64,000 bases of DNA from Isochrysis galbana (GCA_018136815.1 CM030934.1:6145087-6209086); one strand, 5' to 3'; shown: positions 9,809-20,011, counted from the first letter of the stretch. Numbers and translations are program-made. The notes: a model not told the origin generated them from the letters alone.

Positions 9809-10103
9809 CAAGTAGGCCCAATATTATGATTAATCGAATATCTGAAATGTTCGGGGTTGTGTGCATGATAGTGGGTGCAAGTCGCTAGATGTCTGCCTCC
9901 GAGGAGTTTGAGGTCGGGTGGTGTTCGCCATCTCCATCTGATGCATGGCTAAGGTAGACAGAATTCATTTACTACTAGTAGTATTATTTTGTAGAGTGGA
10001 TTAGCCGGCATGCGTTCAGGATGCCCAGGGGTAAGCCGTTGAAAATGCAGTTGTAAGTCGGTAGGTCGTTCGATTAATTAGTACGTAGTATTGGGCCTAC
10101 TTG
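9809..10103. mobile_element. MITE-like element with 15-bp inverted ends
   Basis: CAAGTAGGCCCAATA at 9809-9823 is the exact reverse complement of TATTGGGCCTACTTG at 10089-10103. Inside the ends, ATTAATCGAA and TTCGATTAATTAG continue the symmetry imperfectly. There is no coding capacity. Size (295 bp) and inverted ends fit a miniature inverted-repeat DNA element; no clear target-site duplication was found. Confidence 0.65.
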
Positions 10104-10688
10104 TATCGGCTATGAGGAATGGATGATGGCGCAATATACCGTAATGTGTGCCGTAGTCCGTTCATGGCTAGCGCTTCCACACACGCAACACACACGCATG
10201 GATTGCATGAGTGAAAGGACATATGAAGAGACGATGGATCGAGAAATGGCTTCATTGTGCACTACTACGCTTCCAGCATCACGGACGTCATCAACATCAA
10301 GCATGCTATCATTCACCCTACGGCGGCGGTCCATGTCGTCACCCACGAACAGTAATCCATTGGTGGTAGTGGTGGCAGTAGTATTCAATAGTAGTCCAAG
10401 AATCCTGGGATGAGATACGTAGAGATACGGTAACAATCCGCAAAGGGGGTCGACCTTGGGGTGGCGTTCGAGAAAGGCAGGCTGTCAAGGCTGGCTAGAA
10501 GCTGCGCCCGCCATCAGGGCGGAAGCACATGCGTCACGTGCAGATCTACGGAGTCGCAAGACTTGGATCGCCGTTACAGCTCGAACGGCGACATTATCAT
10601 CTCCATCAAGCAGCCCGTGCCCACAGAGGATGGCCGAGGTAGTGCGGAAGTGTGGATTCAACAACCTCGTCCATAAGTCATCAATGTA
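10104..10688. other. Unassigned spacer with weak coding-like stretch
   Basis: No gene recognised. A plus-strand frame without ATG at about 10461-10676 (AFEKGRLSRLARSC ... GDIIISIKQPVPTEDG) looks codon-like and could be a terminal exon, but no upstream exon or family is recognised. Confidence 0.2.
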
Positions 10689-13600
10689 CTAGTCGCCGCC
10701 CTTGAGTGCCGTGATTTGGTCGTCCGAGAGGCCACACCTTGCAAGGTAGGAGGTGTGCCGGCGCTTCCGCTGCGACAATCTACGAATCGCGTCAATCCTT
10801 ATCACGTCACGTGCAGCGCCAAGATAGTCAGCATGCGAATGGCGCATGTGCGCTGAACCGGCGCCGCAGGCCTGTGCGACTTCGACCAAGCGAGGTATGA
10901 CAGGCGCAATGGCACGGCGATAGCTCTGAGCGCGGGCGTTCGCATGCACTTCGTCGCACGGGAGCGAGAGCAAAGAGGCATGGAAGGATGCAGGCGGACG
11001 GGGTGGCGAGGAGCCGTTGTCGATCTGGAAAGCGGCAATGCGTGCGCACGCACGCGAGGCTGCCAACAACTGCGCTGCATCGCTGGCTTCTGCGAGAATG
11101 CGCTCGGCGGTAAATGGACTCGGGGGGCCACCCCACCACGTAATGTCTGATGCTATGGACTGCGGCGCAGGGGACGAGCGCCGGTGGCTGTTGGGACGAG
11201 GGTCCGGTGCTAGGGCAAGTGAGAAAGTGTGCACCCAGGAGAGCGTCTCGTGCATCTCGGCAACCACTTCAAGGAAGGAATCCGCCAGGTCATGAGGCGT
11301 GATTTCGTTGCACAAGCCGGTCAAGGGTAACTTGCATGCCGATGACCCTCCGACACAATCTCCCTTGCTGACCCATGGGCTTTGAGTTCCCGTCAAGAGC
11401 TCAGGTTCAACCCAACAATGCGCTGTGTCGTCCGAAGCGGCCGTTTTCGCCGCATTGCCTGATGCAGCCGCCAACGGATCCACTGACCCATCTACCACGA
11501 CGTCCACAATGGCAGATTGGGAGCCATGTAAGCCGGCTAGTTGCGGGGAGCGAGGCGTGTCCCGGGAGCTCTCCACTTCCATGGCCTCTGGCGCAGCCTC
11601 CTCCCCGGCCGCTTGCATCGCATCATTAAGAGCTGCGCCCCCAGTGGGCATTCTCGTCGCAGTCGCTTCCCCTGAACCTTCCGCCCCCGTCATGGGCGCT
11701 TGCATCACGTTAGAGGTGAGAGCTGGACCTTTCAAGTTCTCTGTCGTCCTAGGCGCTTCCCCGGCGACATCTACCGCCACCGGAGCTGGCGTTCGGAGTG
11801 TGGTAAAATCAGCAGTGGAATCCGCATGTGGCACATCAAATTGAGCCAGCACATTTATCGGCGTCCCTTCATCAGCATCTTCAATGCATTTACGCTTCAG
11901 CCTGAGGCGCCGGTTGCGCACCGCCGGCTCATGCGTGACAGCCTCCGCCTCCTCCGCCCCAAGCACCGACGCTTCTTCCGCTGTCTGCCACATCATCAAC
12001 GGGCCGTCCAGGCTGCAGCCTGCTGGCAAAACCATACCTGTTTGAAGCAACTCGACCGGTGGCGTCTCACCCTCCGGGACCACGTCACCGAGGATCAGCC
12101 CACCGACGCACGCATCCAGCAAGCGCAAGGGTTGTTCGAGAAATGGCTGTCTGCCCATTACCTCACGCAGAAACGCGAGTGCGCTCAACTGAAGCTGGAG
12201 CAACGAACTTATGACACTATGCGCCTGGCTCTGTGACTCGTTGGTGCAGGTGCCTTGAAGGACATCGACCCTCGACCCGCCTGACAAGTTCCTAGTGGCC
12301 ATCAAGGCGGCCCTCGCGACCGTGGCATGGACTAGCGCATCGGACAGGGCAAGGCCACCGCAAGCTGCGGAGAGGCCGATCGTCACCTCGTACCGCAAGG
12401 GCTCGCGAGGGTGCTTCTCGACGTTGGCTGGGACGATAGAGTGCTCTGAGCTCTCCGCTCTCTTAAAGTCAGCAAGACCGGCAGCAACATGAAGCGCCGA
12501 CTGCAATAGTGTGCCATCACACCAACATTGCAGTGCGAGAAGTACACGCCGGACGTCACCTCGGTAATGGGCAACGAGCTGAGCAAGCTCCATCCTCCCA
12601 GGATCGAGTGCCCTCCCCAGTACAGTCTCTTCGGTGTTATCGGTAATGGAATCAGAACCGCATGGCTCAGATTGATGGGGCAGTCTAATGATCCCGCAGA
12701 TGGCGCTGGCATAGTCGACGAGGCTTTTCTCCGGCGGTCGATCCCAATACAGAGACGGCAGCGGATCTGCGCCGCACACGAGTTCTCTGGGCGCGACATT
12801 GCACGTGGCCACCATAGGGCATTTTGACTCGCGCGCGAGCCTTCTCAGCGCAGAGTAGAATCCGATGTCGTCCTCAAAGACGATGTCAACCTCCTCGAAG
12901 AGCATCAGCGTGACCATCTCCTCAGATCGTGTTCCGGCCGCTCCACGCGCCGGGCACTCCCCGCGGTGGGGCTGTCCCGCCGCAGATGCGCTCGGGTATT
13001 TTGTTGCATGCACCTTCTCTGCGGCCGATGTCGCTTTGATATCTGGCTTGCGGTCCTTTCCAACGCGTGACTGAACTAACCCTCCGCCCTTTTCGACCGT
13101 CGCCTTGGCGTCCACCTTGTGCCCAAAGAAGGCGCCAATCACTCCCTTCGAGCGTGCTTCGCCCACACCATTGGCAATCTTGGACCTAGGGTTGGGCTTC
13201 TCACCGCTCGCATCCTGAGGGGCCGACCAAGTGCTCAGCTCTTTCGACTGCGTCGCCTCTGCGAATTTGGCGAGCACCTGTCGTCCTGCGCGTACCATAG
13301 AGGGGTTTACCTCGATCACGCGCATGCCGAGTTCAGACGCAACAGCGTAGACTGCTGCCGTCTTTCCGGAACCGGTGGGGCCCTCGAGAAGCAATAGGTT
13401 CGGCTCTGCGAGCTCACCGTCTTGGTCAGAACCAATACTACCTTGTTCATCACTCTCGTCTGAACTCACAATAAAGTTGGAACGGGGCTTGCGCCGCCGT
13501 CTCTGATGCTGGGGCTTCGACTTTGCTTGAGGCCGTGCCGCGGGCGCTAGCTTCTTTTGCAGCCATGAGCGAAGCTGTAGCGCGCATCTATCAGCTGAGC

Positions 13601-15641
13601 AGACCTCGGAAGCCGCGCATGGCCGAAGGAGCTCGCACCACAAGCTCTGAGACCATTCGTTGGCGAAACGAGAGGGAGAGCGCCGATTCAACAATGCTCG
13701 CCATCCTACGGCCTCATCAGTGGTCGGCTTGCGAGCCTTTGGGAGCGCATCGTTCCTGAGCGCATCAATGACACTTTGGTTTGTCTTGTTTGCGGGTGCG
13801 TCATTTGGCGCAAACGATTCTGTCGCTGGTATGTGCGAGCTCCTCGATGCGCTGCCAGATTCTTCACTTCCGGCCATGGCCTCGGCTGACGAACCCTCCT
13901 TGAGGCTCCGCACACATCCTGTCGCCTCGGAGGTAGCGATCGCCTTCCTGACTGGAAACAAGATTGATGCTGCTCCGCGGAGGTCAGGCTCGAGAAGTGC
14001 AGGAAGCGACATCAGAGACGCGTCCAGAGTAGAGCAAGCCACGCGTCTAACAGATAAGTATTTGGCATCGTCCACGTGTCGTCTGCGGTTTGGTACCTGG
14101 GCTGATGCATCGTTTGCCACATTTGTGCGCTCCGGCTGCTTCGTTGCGAGTGCTGCATCCCATGGCCAATCTTCGTAGGACGGCGGCAACGGCATGGGCA
14201 ATCTCCGGGAGTCGGCAAGCTCGACTTCGATGTCATCTACATCTAGTGCCCCATGCATCGATGTCGCTCGCGCCTCTACAGCTACTGCGGCTTGCACCGC
14301 CGCACGCTCACTGGCATCATGAAATATCGAGGCGACCTGGCGCCCGGCGTTGACTTTGGCCAGATCGTCTTTTGCACGCTTTTGTTCAGCTAGCCATCTA
14401 TCGCGTTGAGCTGCACGGCGTTGCGTCAACTCCTCCGCTTCCTTCGCCTTTCTCGCCAGCTCTGCCTCTGACCTAGCACGAGCCGACTCGGCGGCTACCG
14501 CAGCGGCTGCTAACGCTTGCCGTTCCACTGCCTCTGCTTTTGCAGCCGCCTCAAGTGCGCGTCGCGCTCGCTTCTCTGCCGCACTCAGAAAGAACTCTCC
14601 CGCTGCTCGGCTCGCTTTAGGCTCCTCCTCCTCAACATCCTGCTTCACTTCAGCGTCCTTGCTCTGAGCTGTGCTCACAGCCATAGCAGTGCCACCCGAG
14701 TCTACCAGTGGCTGAGCATCGGTTTGAGCCTTTTGAACACCTGAAGTCAGCGAGCGAGAGCTACACTTCCGGCGCGACAGCTTGGTCAAAACCGTCTCTC
14801 CAGACAAGTCTTCAGCCTGATAGCTTTGCTCGTTGCCTTCATGATCTGCATCCAGCTTCGCAGCGTCGCACTGTGCACTGCTCGAGATCGCAGAGGCATC
14901 CTCGGCGTACTTCTGTGTCCGGAGATGCTCTCGTGCCCGCACTGCTGCCCCGCGACTGGAGCGGCGGAATGAGCCGCTCGCTTTCACTTGGGAGCTGAAG
15001 GCCTCAGCTGCTGCATGCTGCAGATTGCCATTGGGATCAGTGGCGGCAGGAGCGCTTGAGAGCCTCTCCCCAATAGGAGCAGCGATAGCAATTGGGAAGG
15101 ATGCGACCTCTTCCGCCCCATTCTTCTCACTCGCAGCAGCTGCAGCGGCAGAGCACTCCTTGGTGGACGTCTGCTTTTCGACCTCGCTCGAGTTGGCTAG
15201 AGCGCTTTGCATGTCCGCTACTTCCGCCCTGATAGGACGCATCAACAAGTCAAACGCATTCTTGCCGTCAGGCCCTGCTTGTTCGGGCGTAGGCCCACCA
15301 AACTGTCGCCGCTCTGTCAAGGCAGGCACGGCAACAGGATCTGCCGCTCCGCTTTTCGTTGACTCGACCGCCGCGACGCCCACCAGCGTCTCCTGTCGCG
15401 GCCGCTTCGCACTGGGATGTTCAGCTGGCTCCGCAGCAATTTCATCGGCTTGGGCCGAAGCAACGGGATGATGAGGGTGTTGTAGCCCGTGGCCCACAAC
15501 CCTCGCCGTGAGTGTGGAGTGCAAGCAAGAGGCGGGTGGGATCGAGCGGCTCTGCCTCCCCCGCCTGCTAGGCGCCGCTCTCCGTTGTTCGAAATCATCC
15601 TCGTCGTCTGAGATGTCGGAGTCGATGGTTCCGCCGCCCAT
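10689..15641 (-). CDS. ATAD5: ATAD5/Elg1-type PCNA-unloading RFC-like ATPase
   Basis: Intronless ORF of 1650 aa from the ATG at 15641, chosen because the frame upstream is low-complexity Arg/Glu/Gly from a purine tract, whereas MGGGTIDSDISDDEDDF is a plausible start. Residues 1 to about 700 are Ser/Ala-rich and disordered, with a coiled-coil stretch (ARKAKEAEELTQRRAAQRD). The AAA+ core has Walker A EGPTGSGKTAAVYA near residue 750, then EVNPSMVRAGRQVL and FAEATQSKEL, a combination typical of ATAD5/Elg1. Walker B LMLFEEVDIVFEDD (near 910) is followed by FYSALRRLARESKCPMVATCN (sensor 1). In known systems the Elg1-RFC complex removes PCNA from chromatin after replication; that role is inferred by family. 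The C-terminal about 500 aa are poorly conserved. Confidence 0.9.
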   Translation of the reverse strand: MGGGTIDSDISDDEDDFEQRRAAPSRRGRQSRSIPPASCLHSTLTARVVGHGLQHPHHPVASAQADEIAAEPAEHPSAKRPRQETLVGVAAVESTKSGAADPVAVPALTERRQFGGPTPEQAGPDGKNAFDLLMRPIRAEVADMQSALANSSEVEKQTSTKECSAAAAAASEKNGAEEVASFPIAIAAPIGERLSSAPAATDPNGNLQHAAAEAFSSQVKASGSFRRSSRGAAVRAREHLRTQKYAEDASAISSSAQCDAAKLDADHEGNEQSYQAEDLSGETVLTKLSRRKCSSRSLTSGVQKAQTDAQPLVDSGGTAMAVSTAQSKDAEVKQDVEEEEPKASRAAGEFFLSAAEKRARRALEAAAKAEAVERQALAAAAVAAESARARSEAELARKAKEAEELTQRRAAQRDRWLAEQKRAKDDLAKVNAGRQVASIFHDASERAAVQAAVAVEARATSMHGALDVDDIEVELADSRRLPMPLPPSYEDWPWDAALATKQPERTNVANDASAQVPNRRRHVDDAKYLSVRRVACSTLDASLMSLPALLEPDLRGAASILFPVRKAIATSEATGCVRSLKEGSSAEAMAGSEESGSASRSSHIPATESFAPNDAPANKTNQSVIDALRNDALPKARKPTTDEAVGWRALLNRRSPSRFANEWSQSLWCELLRPCAASEVCSADRCALQLRSWLQKKLAPAARPQAKSKPQHQRRRRKPRSNFIVSSDESDEQGSIGSDQDGELAEPNLLLLEGPTGSGKTAAVYAVASELGMRVIEVNPSMVRAGRQVLAKFAEATQSKELSTWSAPQDASGEKPNPRSKIANGVGEARSKGVIGAFFGHKVDAKATVEKGGGLVQSRVGKDRKPDIKATSAAEKVHATKYPSASAAGQPHRGECPARGAAGTRSEEMVTLMLFEEVDIVFEDDIGFYSALRRLARESKCPMVATCNVAPRELVCGADPLPSLYWDRPPEKSLVDYASAICGIIRLPHQSEPCGSDSITDNTEETVLGRALDPGRMELAQLVAHYRGDVRRVLLALQCWCDGTLLQSALHVAAGLADFKRAESSEHSIVPANVEKHPREPLRYEVTIGLSAACGGLALSDALVHATVARAALMATRNLSGGSRVDVLQGTCTNESQSQAHSVISSLLQLQLSALAFLREVMGRQPFLEQPLRLLDACVGGLILGDVVPEGETPPVELLQTGMVLPAGCSLDGPLMMWQTAEEASVLGAEEAEAVTHEPAVRNRRLRLKRKCIEDADEGTPINVLAQFDVPHADSTADFTTLRTPAPVAVDVAGEAPRTTENLKGPALTSNVMQAPMTGAEGSGEATATRMPTGGAALNDAMQAAGEEAAPEAMEVESSRDTPRSPQLAGLHGSQSAIVDVVVDGSVDPLAAASGNAAKTAASDDTAHCWVEPELLTGTQSPWVSKGDCVGGSSACKLPLTGLCNEITPHDLADSFLEVVAEMHETLSWVHTFSLALAPDPRPNSHRRSSPAPQSIASDITWWGGPPSPFTAERILAEASDAAQLLAASRACARIAAFQIDNGSSPPRPPASFHASLLSLPCDEVHANARAQSYRRAIAPVIPRLVEVAQACGAGSAHMRHSHADYLGAARDVIRIDAIRRLSQRKRRHTSYLARCGLSDDQITALKGGD

Positions 15642-15689
15642 CGGATAGGGTGTGAGGGGGAGCGGCTGGCGCCGGCGCCAGCAGTGAGC

Positions 15690-15840
15690 CAGAGGGCCTT
15701 TTGCCTCTCCCTCCCGCTCTCCCCCTCTGCCTCTTCCCGTTCCCTGCTCCGCCTCCCCCTCCTCTCCCTCCACGCCTCTCTCTCTCTCCTTCCCTCCCTC
15801 GCTCCCTCCCTCCCTCTCCCCCCTCCCCCGCCTTCTAGGC
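15690..15840 (-). promoter_or_regulatory. Purine-rich leader tract of ATAD5
   Basis: On the minus (sense) strand this is a long GAGGGAGGGAG/GAGAGAG tract that ends about 50 bp before the start codon. Similar tracts precede several other genes in the window. Confidence 0.35.
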
Positions 15841-16024
15841 CACCCGTCCGCGCACCCGCCGCGCTTTTCGCGCCACGCCCCCGCGCCAACTGGCAGTGTG
15901 GGAAGAGGGGGAGAGAGGCGGGGCTCTCTCTCTCTCCAACTGCGCGCCCTCTCCCCGGTGGACATGAAAGAAGAATATTCGAACCATCGTAGTCGTCGTC
16001 AGAGTTTTATGGTTATGTTAGTAT

Positions 16025-16150
16025 AACCTTAGCGCTGAGGGACCGTAGCCCTTCGACGGCAACTGAGCCCCTACCCCGCCCCGCAATGGGGCTGTGCGCG
16101 GTTGGCGCATGGCTCGTCCGGTGTATGTGGCTAGGGCTCTAAGGTCATGT
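16025..16150 (+). repeat. Dispersed repeat R3, copy 1
   Basis: This block contains GCTGAGGGACCGT, GGCAACTGAGCCCCTACC and GCGCGGTTGGCGCATGGCTC. It is about 120 bp and occurs again at 21711-21840 (plus) and 36755-36865 (minus). AGCCCC and GGGGCT flanking the CCCGC core can pair. Confidence 0.65.
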
Positions 16151-16760
16151 TCCGTCGAATAAGAACATGAAATATGGGACGGACTCACGGACTCTCAAGT
16201 TCTACTCTCAAGTTACTCAACTTATTGAGCCATCAAATGTCCATAGTCCATAGTCCGTTTATAATAATAATACCCATCGAATGATTAACACTTGTCCGAC
16301 AATAATAAAACATCTGAAGATTCGGGCTACTCACGCTAGCTATACGGGTCCACGCACTCACGGTACTCACTCATGACATCGCCTATACCCCAGTACACTC
16401 ACTCCCTTACACCACCCCCTTCATTCCTTTGTTTTTGGTATCGGGGGGGGGGGGGGCGTGCACTACAACGGGCCAAGTGCAGGGGGTGGGCTGGGGCAGA
16501 CCTGCTGGTGTGGTGTTCCTGTGGCAAAGCAAACATATAAACGCCTCTTGCGTGTGTGACACTTCGTGCCCCTGGGAGGTCTCGGTCCCCTCTTCTCGCG
16601 TTCTTTTCAACCATCGCCGCGCTTTCGCGGCATTCGTATGTCCCGCGAGGTTTCGACCTGTAAACATATCGTAAACAGGCGTGAGTATTACCTTTTTTGT
16701 GTCAGATCGTGTCTTTTTTGTCGTGCTTTTTTCGTCATTCTCTTCGTTCTCCTACGGGCG
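16151..16760. other. Repeat-derived spacer
   Basis: No gene. The part around 16360-16470 (CATCGCCTATAC ... TCATTCCTTTGTTTTTGGTATCGGGG) resembles 45955-46035 and 640-725, so it belongs to a LINE-family 3' part. The rest shows nothing recognisable. Confidence 0.35.
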
Positions 16761-17130
16761 TGCGATGCCTGCGCGCGCCATGGCCCCCCTCTGAGGGGAC
16801 CCTCGGGTCCCTCCAGAGGGCCAGCTGGGCCAGCTCAGGGGGCAGTGGAGGCTGGGGCTGAGCCCCTGGCCTCTCCTGCCTCTCCCTCGCTGGCCTCGCT
16901 GGCCCTGGGTGCCTTCCTGTCAGCTCAGGTGGTTTGTGGCTCAGTGGTGGAGAGGGGGGTCAGTACGAGCGAGGGCCAGTGCAGGCGAGTGCGTGCGGCG
17001 CGCGGCGCGCGCTCGGCAAAGGTCTGGGGTCTGGGCCAGAGTGATGTCAACTCAGCCCCTGCCAGCAGGCAGGGGCTGAGGTTGAGTGTGCAGGCCCACC
17101 CAAGGGGTGTCTGCGATGGAGGAAGGGGGT
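16761..17130 (-). mobile_element. LINE-family 5' part, terminal hairpin missing
   Basis: Same sequence as 4192-4390, including TTTGTGGCTCAGTGGTGGAG on the plus strand and the inner hairpin CAGCCCCTGCC-agca-GGCAGGGGCTG near 17058. It extends further into the GGGCAGTGGAGGCTGGGGCT block also seen at 39970, 52540 and 60010. The terminal hairpin and ATG are lost at about 17120. Confidence 0.55.
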
Positions 17131-17184
17131 CTATTGGTTGAAACCCGTCACGAAACACCTAGGCATTCCACAACTAGATTTCAG

Positions 17185-17505
17185 TCACACTGGGGAGGAG
17201 GAGGGGGTGAGGGGGGGCGCAGGTGGCGCCGAGGGCGGCGGAGGGGGCGGAGACGGCGGCGGCGGTGGATGTGCCGGTGCACCTAGGGGCACGCGAGGCG
17301 GGAACGACGGCGGAGGAGGCGATGGGGGCGGGGGTGGTGACGTGGGTGAGGGTGGCGGCGGAGGTGAGGGCGGCGGGGGTGGCGAAGGGGGAAGAGGGGG
17401 CCGATGGAGGCGGAGGCGGCGTGGACGGCGGCGGGGTGGGCGGCGGCGGTGTCGGTGGCGGCGGTGGCGAGGGCGAGGGAGGAGACGGAGGGGCCGTAGA
17501 TTTTA
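17185..17505 (+). repeat. GGC/GGT-rich low-complexity array
   Basis: Irregular repeats of GGCGG, GGTGG and GGAGG fill about 320 bp. Frames read as polyglycine or Arg-rich peptides, and there is no reason to treat them as genes. Confidence 0.8.
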
Positions 17506-17539
17506 AAAGTCGATAATAGGGTATGTAATATTGTTGTAT

Positions 17540-17842
17540 AAAAAACCTTCTAATATTCTTACCGCACTCGTGGCGAATGGAACCACTACCTACTACACGC
17601 AGTACGTAGCATACTTTCTACACCCCCACTCCCCCGGCCCTACTCCCCCCGCCATCAAGCGGCTCCCCCCGTGCACTATAAGCTATTAGGGGGATAGGGG
17701 TGAGCAGGGCTTAGATATGGTCCGGTGGCCCGCGCCCCCCCCCCCGTGATCTTTCCCCCCCTTCCTCTTGTGTCTCCGAGTGGGCGGCGGCTTCAGTCCC
17801 GACTTATCCTGTAAACAGGAGCGGGACTTGGGACTTACCAAG
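17540..17842 (-). mobile_element. LINE 3' tail element with nested hairpin, cut by gap
   Basis: On the minus strand the 3' end is AAGAATATTAGAAGG plus a T run, matching other LINE tails. At 17801-17836 there is a nested hairpin in which AAGTCCCG-like arms (here AGTCCCG / CGGGACT) enclose CCTGTAAACAGG. The same module is at 37130-37165 and 51507-51543. The element runs into the N gap. Confidence 0.6.
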
Positions 17843-17942
17843 NNNNNNNNNNNNNNNNNNNNNNNNNNNNNNNNNNNNNNNNNNNNNNNNNNNNNNNNNN
17901 NNNNNNNNNNNNNNNNNNNNNNNNNNNNNNNNNNNNNNNNNN
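17843..17942. other. Scaffold gap (100 N)
   Basis: Exactly 100 N, so probably an arbitrary gap length. It interrupts the PRL1 gene on one side and a repeat on the other. Confidence 0.95.
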
Positions 17943-18586
17943 CAAGAATTGGTGGGATCGACAGCGACGCATCGCACCCACCCCATGTGTCCGGAGATAA
18001 CACGCATCAGCTTCCAAGGGGCGTGCCACTCTGGCTTTGGCAAGTCGTGACGGGGCTGACGGCGACCAGGCACAAGTCGCGTGGTCCCCTTTGGAATAGC
18101 TGCCCCGGCGCCCCCAGCACTCGGCGCGACCACACCGCCCCCAACTCCGGAGGACGAGGCGGCGGCCGCGCCTGGCCCTGTAAGCATCAGCTGGCCTGAT
18201 TGTGCTGGCAGTGCAGCAGCTCCAGCGCCGTTGGCAGCGTTGTGTGTGAGCAGCTTGTTCACGGCGGCACCCGGCCCAGCCCCCGTCCCCGGAGGTGGCA
18301 TGTCTTTTACCATGCTGTACTCTGCCGCCACTTTGGCCGCCAGTTTGAGCGAGCGGCTGCGTTGGCGAGGGGAAGGGACATGTAAGAGCAAGGAGTGGAA
18401 CGGCGGGGCATGCACTCTGTCTCTCTTAAACACAAACACACGAACAAAATCACGCGGGAGTGAGACACCTCACCCAGGCTCGTAGGCCGGTGGCCGCTGT
18501 CCGTAATTGCTCAGGTACATGCCGTATGTCCGCTTGAGCGAGCGCAGGCAAAGCTGCTCGAGCTCGCCACCGACGGCGGACCCCAT
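17943..18586 (-). CDS. PRL1: PRL1/PLRG1 (Prp46) WD-repeat splicing factor, 3' part missing
   Basis: Exon 1 is 18586-18474 and exon 2 runs from 18356 to the gap, with a 117-nt GT-AG intron (18473-18357). The start [24 protein letters not shown] resembles the N-terminus of PRL1/PLRG1. After the intron comes [20 protein letters not shown], a Gly/Ala-rich linker, then [19 protein letters not shown], the family's entry into the first WD40 repeat. PRL1/PLRG1/Prp46 is a core component of the NineTeen-associated complex of the spliceosome and acts in the nucleus. All WD repeats but the start of the first are lost to the gap. Beyond the gap the sequence is repetitive, so the gap is either larger than written or the contigs are misjoined. 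Confidence 0.85.
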
Positions 18587-18936
18587 CGCGTCGCGCGCCG
18601 GGGCCTTCCCCCCCCCCGCGCGCGCCGCCGTCGCCGCGCCCTCCCCCCCACCGGTATCAACGCCCCCCCTCCGCCTCGGCCCCCCGAGGGACGGGGCTGC
18701 CCCCCTCGGTATCAACACCCCCCCCCCCCCCCCCTTCCCCTTTCGGCGACGGAGGTCTCCTCCCCCTATTTCTTCTTCCCCGCTCGCTCCCCCTTCTCTG
18801 CCCCTCCCCCCCCCAAATCCGCCCGCCTCCGACCGATTTGAACGGTGGGCCTCCGCACAGGTCGCCGTCGCCCACCGCCACAAAGCACTCGCCCCTCCGC
18901 GCGGCCGCAGCGCCGGCCGAGAAGACGCCTGACGGG
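18587..18936. promoter_or_regulatory. Shared divergent promoter, C/G-tract rich
   Basis: The 350 bp between the PRL1 start (minus) and the borealin start (plus) must hold both promoters. It has long C runs (18717-18734 and others) and no TATA box that I can see. Confidence 0.5.
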
Positions 18937-20011
18937 ATGGCGCTCGCCGTGCTGAATACGACCGCGCATATGTCCACCGCCGACTTCGGAATCGTCGTCC
19001 CCGCCGAGGACGCGCCACCTGTCGAATATGACGACTCGTTTCTTGGCGAGCTCGAAATCGAGTACCTCGAGAAGGTCAGCCAAATGCGCTCTCTCACCGA
19101 GCGACTCGCGCTCCGACTGGAGTCGAGCTTCCGCTACGAGCTTCTTAAGCTGCCGCTCGCCGTACGCAGCATGACAATGCGAGAATTCTTTGATGAGTGC
19201 GGCGGTGACGTAGAGCAGGCAATCCAGCATGCAGCGAAGCGCAGGAAAGCGGCGGCTGAGCTCATGCCTCCTCCCTCGTCGATCATGCAACCGCCGCGCA
19301 GCATCGCCCGGCCAAAGGTTCCACGCGATACTGACGGGCCGGCCGCATCACGTACTTCAAGGCGCAACGCTGCGGCAGCTGCAGCCACACCAATGGGTTG
19401 CGGCCGTGCCACGCGTGGCCGAACCACTGCTGCGACACCAGGCGGTGCAGGGCTCTCGACACCGTCGGTGGTGACGGGCGCGATGCCGATGCTCACACCC
19501 CGCATGCACGAGACTCCCCGATTTGCGCGTACTGGGGAGGTGATGCTTTCTGCGAATGGATCCCCCATCAACATCCTCAACACAGTCAAGGCCAAGGTGC
19601 ATGCCATTCTGCCAACACTTCCCCTACGGAGCTTGCAGCTTGCGAGGTTCGAGCGCCACTCAGGGGTGATGAGCCGCATGTTCTTTTCTTAAGACCATCC
19701 TGCCCAGTCCGGTGCATAAAAGGCCCATGCATCTACTTCAGTCCTTGCGGGCGTCCCTTAACATCTCCTCCTGTGCCGTCTCCTCCTAGGCAAGCAAACG
19801 CGGCCGAACAGGCACCACATCAGTCGTGCTCGAGCTTGCTGACGGATCTGAGCTGGACCTCAATGAAGAGACGACACGAAAAGACCTGGAGCTCAACTCG
19901 GAGGCACGTGAGGAGGCCGTGGGTCAACTGCTAGAATTGCAGGCGCAGATTGAGGCGCATCTTCGTGCAATGAAGTATGGATGCCCCACGGATGAGTCCA
20001 AGGATGATTGA
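18937..20011 (+). CDS. Borealin-like chromosomal passenger complex subunit
   Basis: Exons 18937-19596 and 19790-20011 with a 193-nt intron (GTGCAT...CTCCTAG), giving 293 aa. The ATG at 18937 is the first in frame upstream of the homology; ATG 18970 is also possible. The N-terminal segment FLGELEIEYLEKVSQMRSLTE followed by ELLKLPLAVRSMTMREFF matches the borealin helix that packs with survivin and INCENP. A basic, Ser/Thr/Pro-rich linker follows. Near the exon end come RFARTGEVMLSANGSPIN, the usual 'GE..LS..GSP' block, and after the intron VVLELADGSELDLNE in the C-terminal region. In other eukaryotes borealin targets Aurora B to centromeres. It shares a divergent promoter with PRL1. Confidence 0.75.

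Noticed and set aside
15642-15965. Additional 108 codons at the start of ATAD5
   Set aside because: They are encoded by a GA-rich tract and read as low-complexity Arg/Glu/Gly; the acidic motif after the later ATG is a better start.
17086-17516. Glycine-rich protein
   Set aside because: All six frames are Gly/Arg/Ala-rich because of GGC/GGT repeats; no start context or family.
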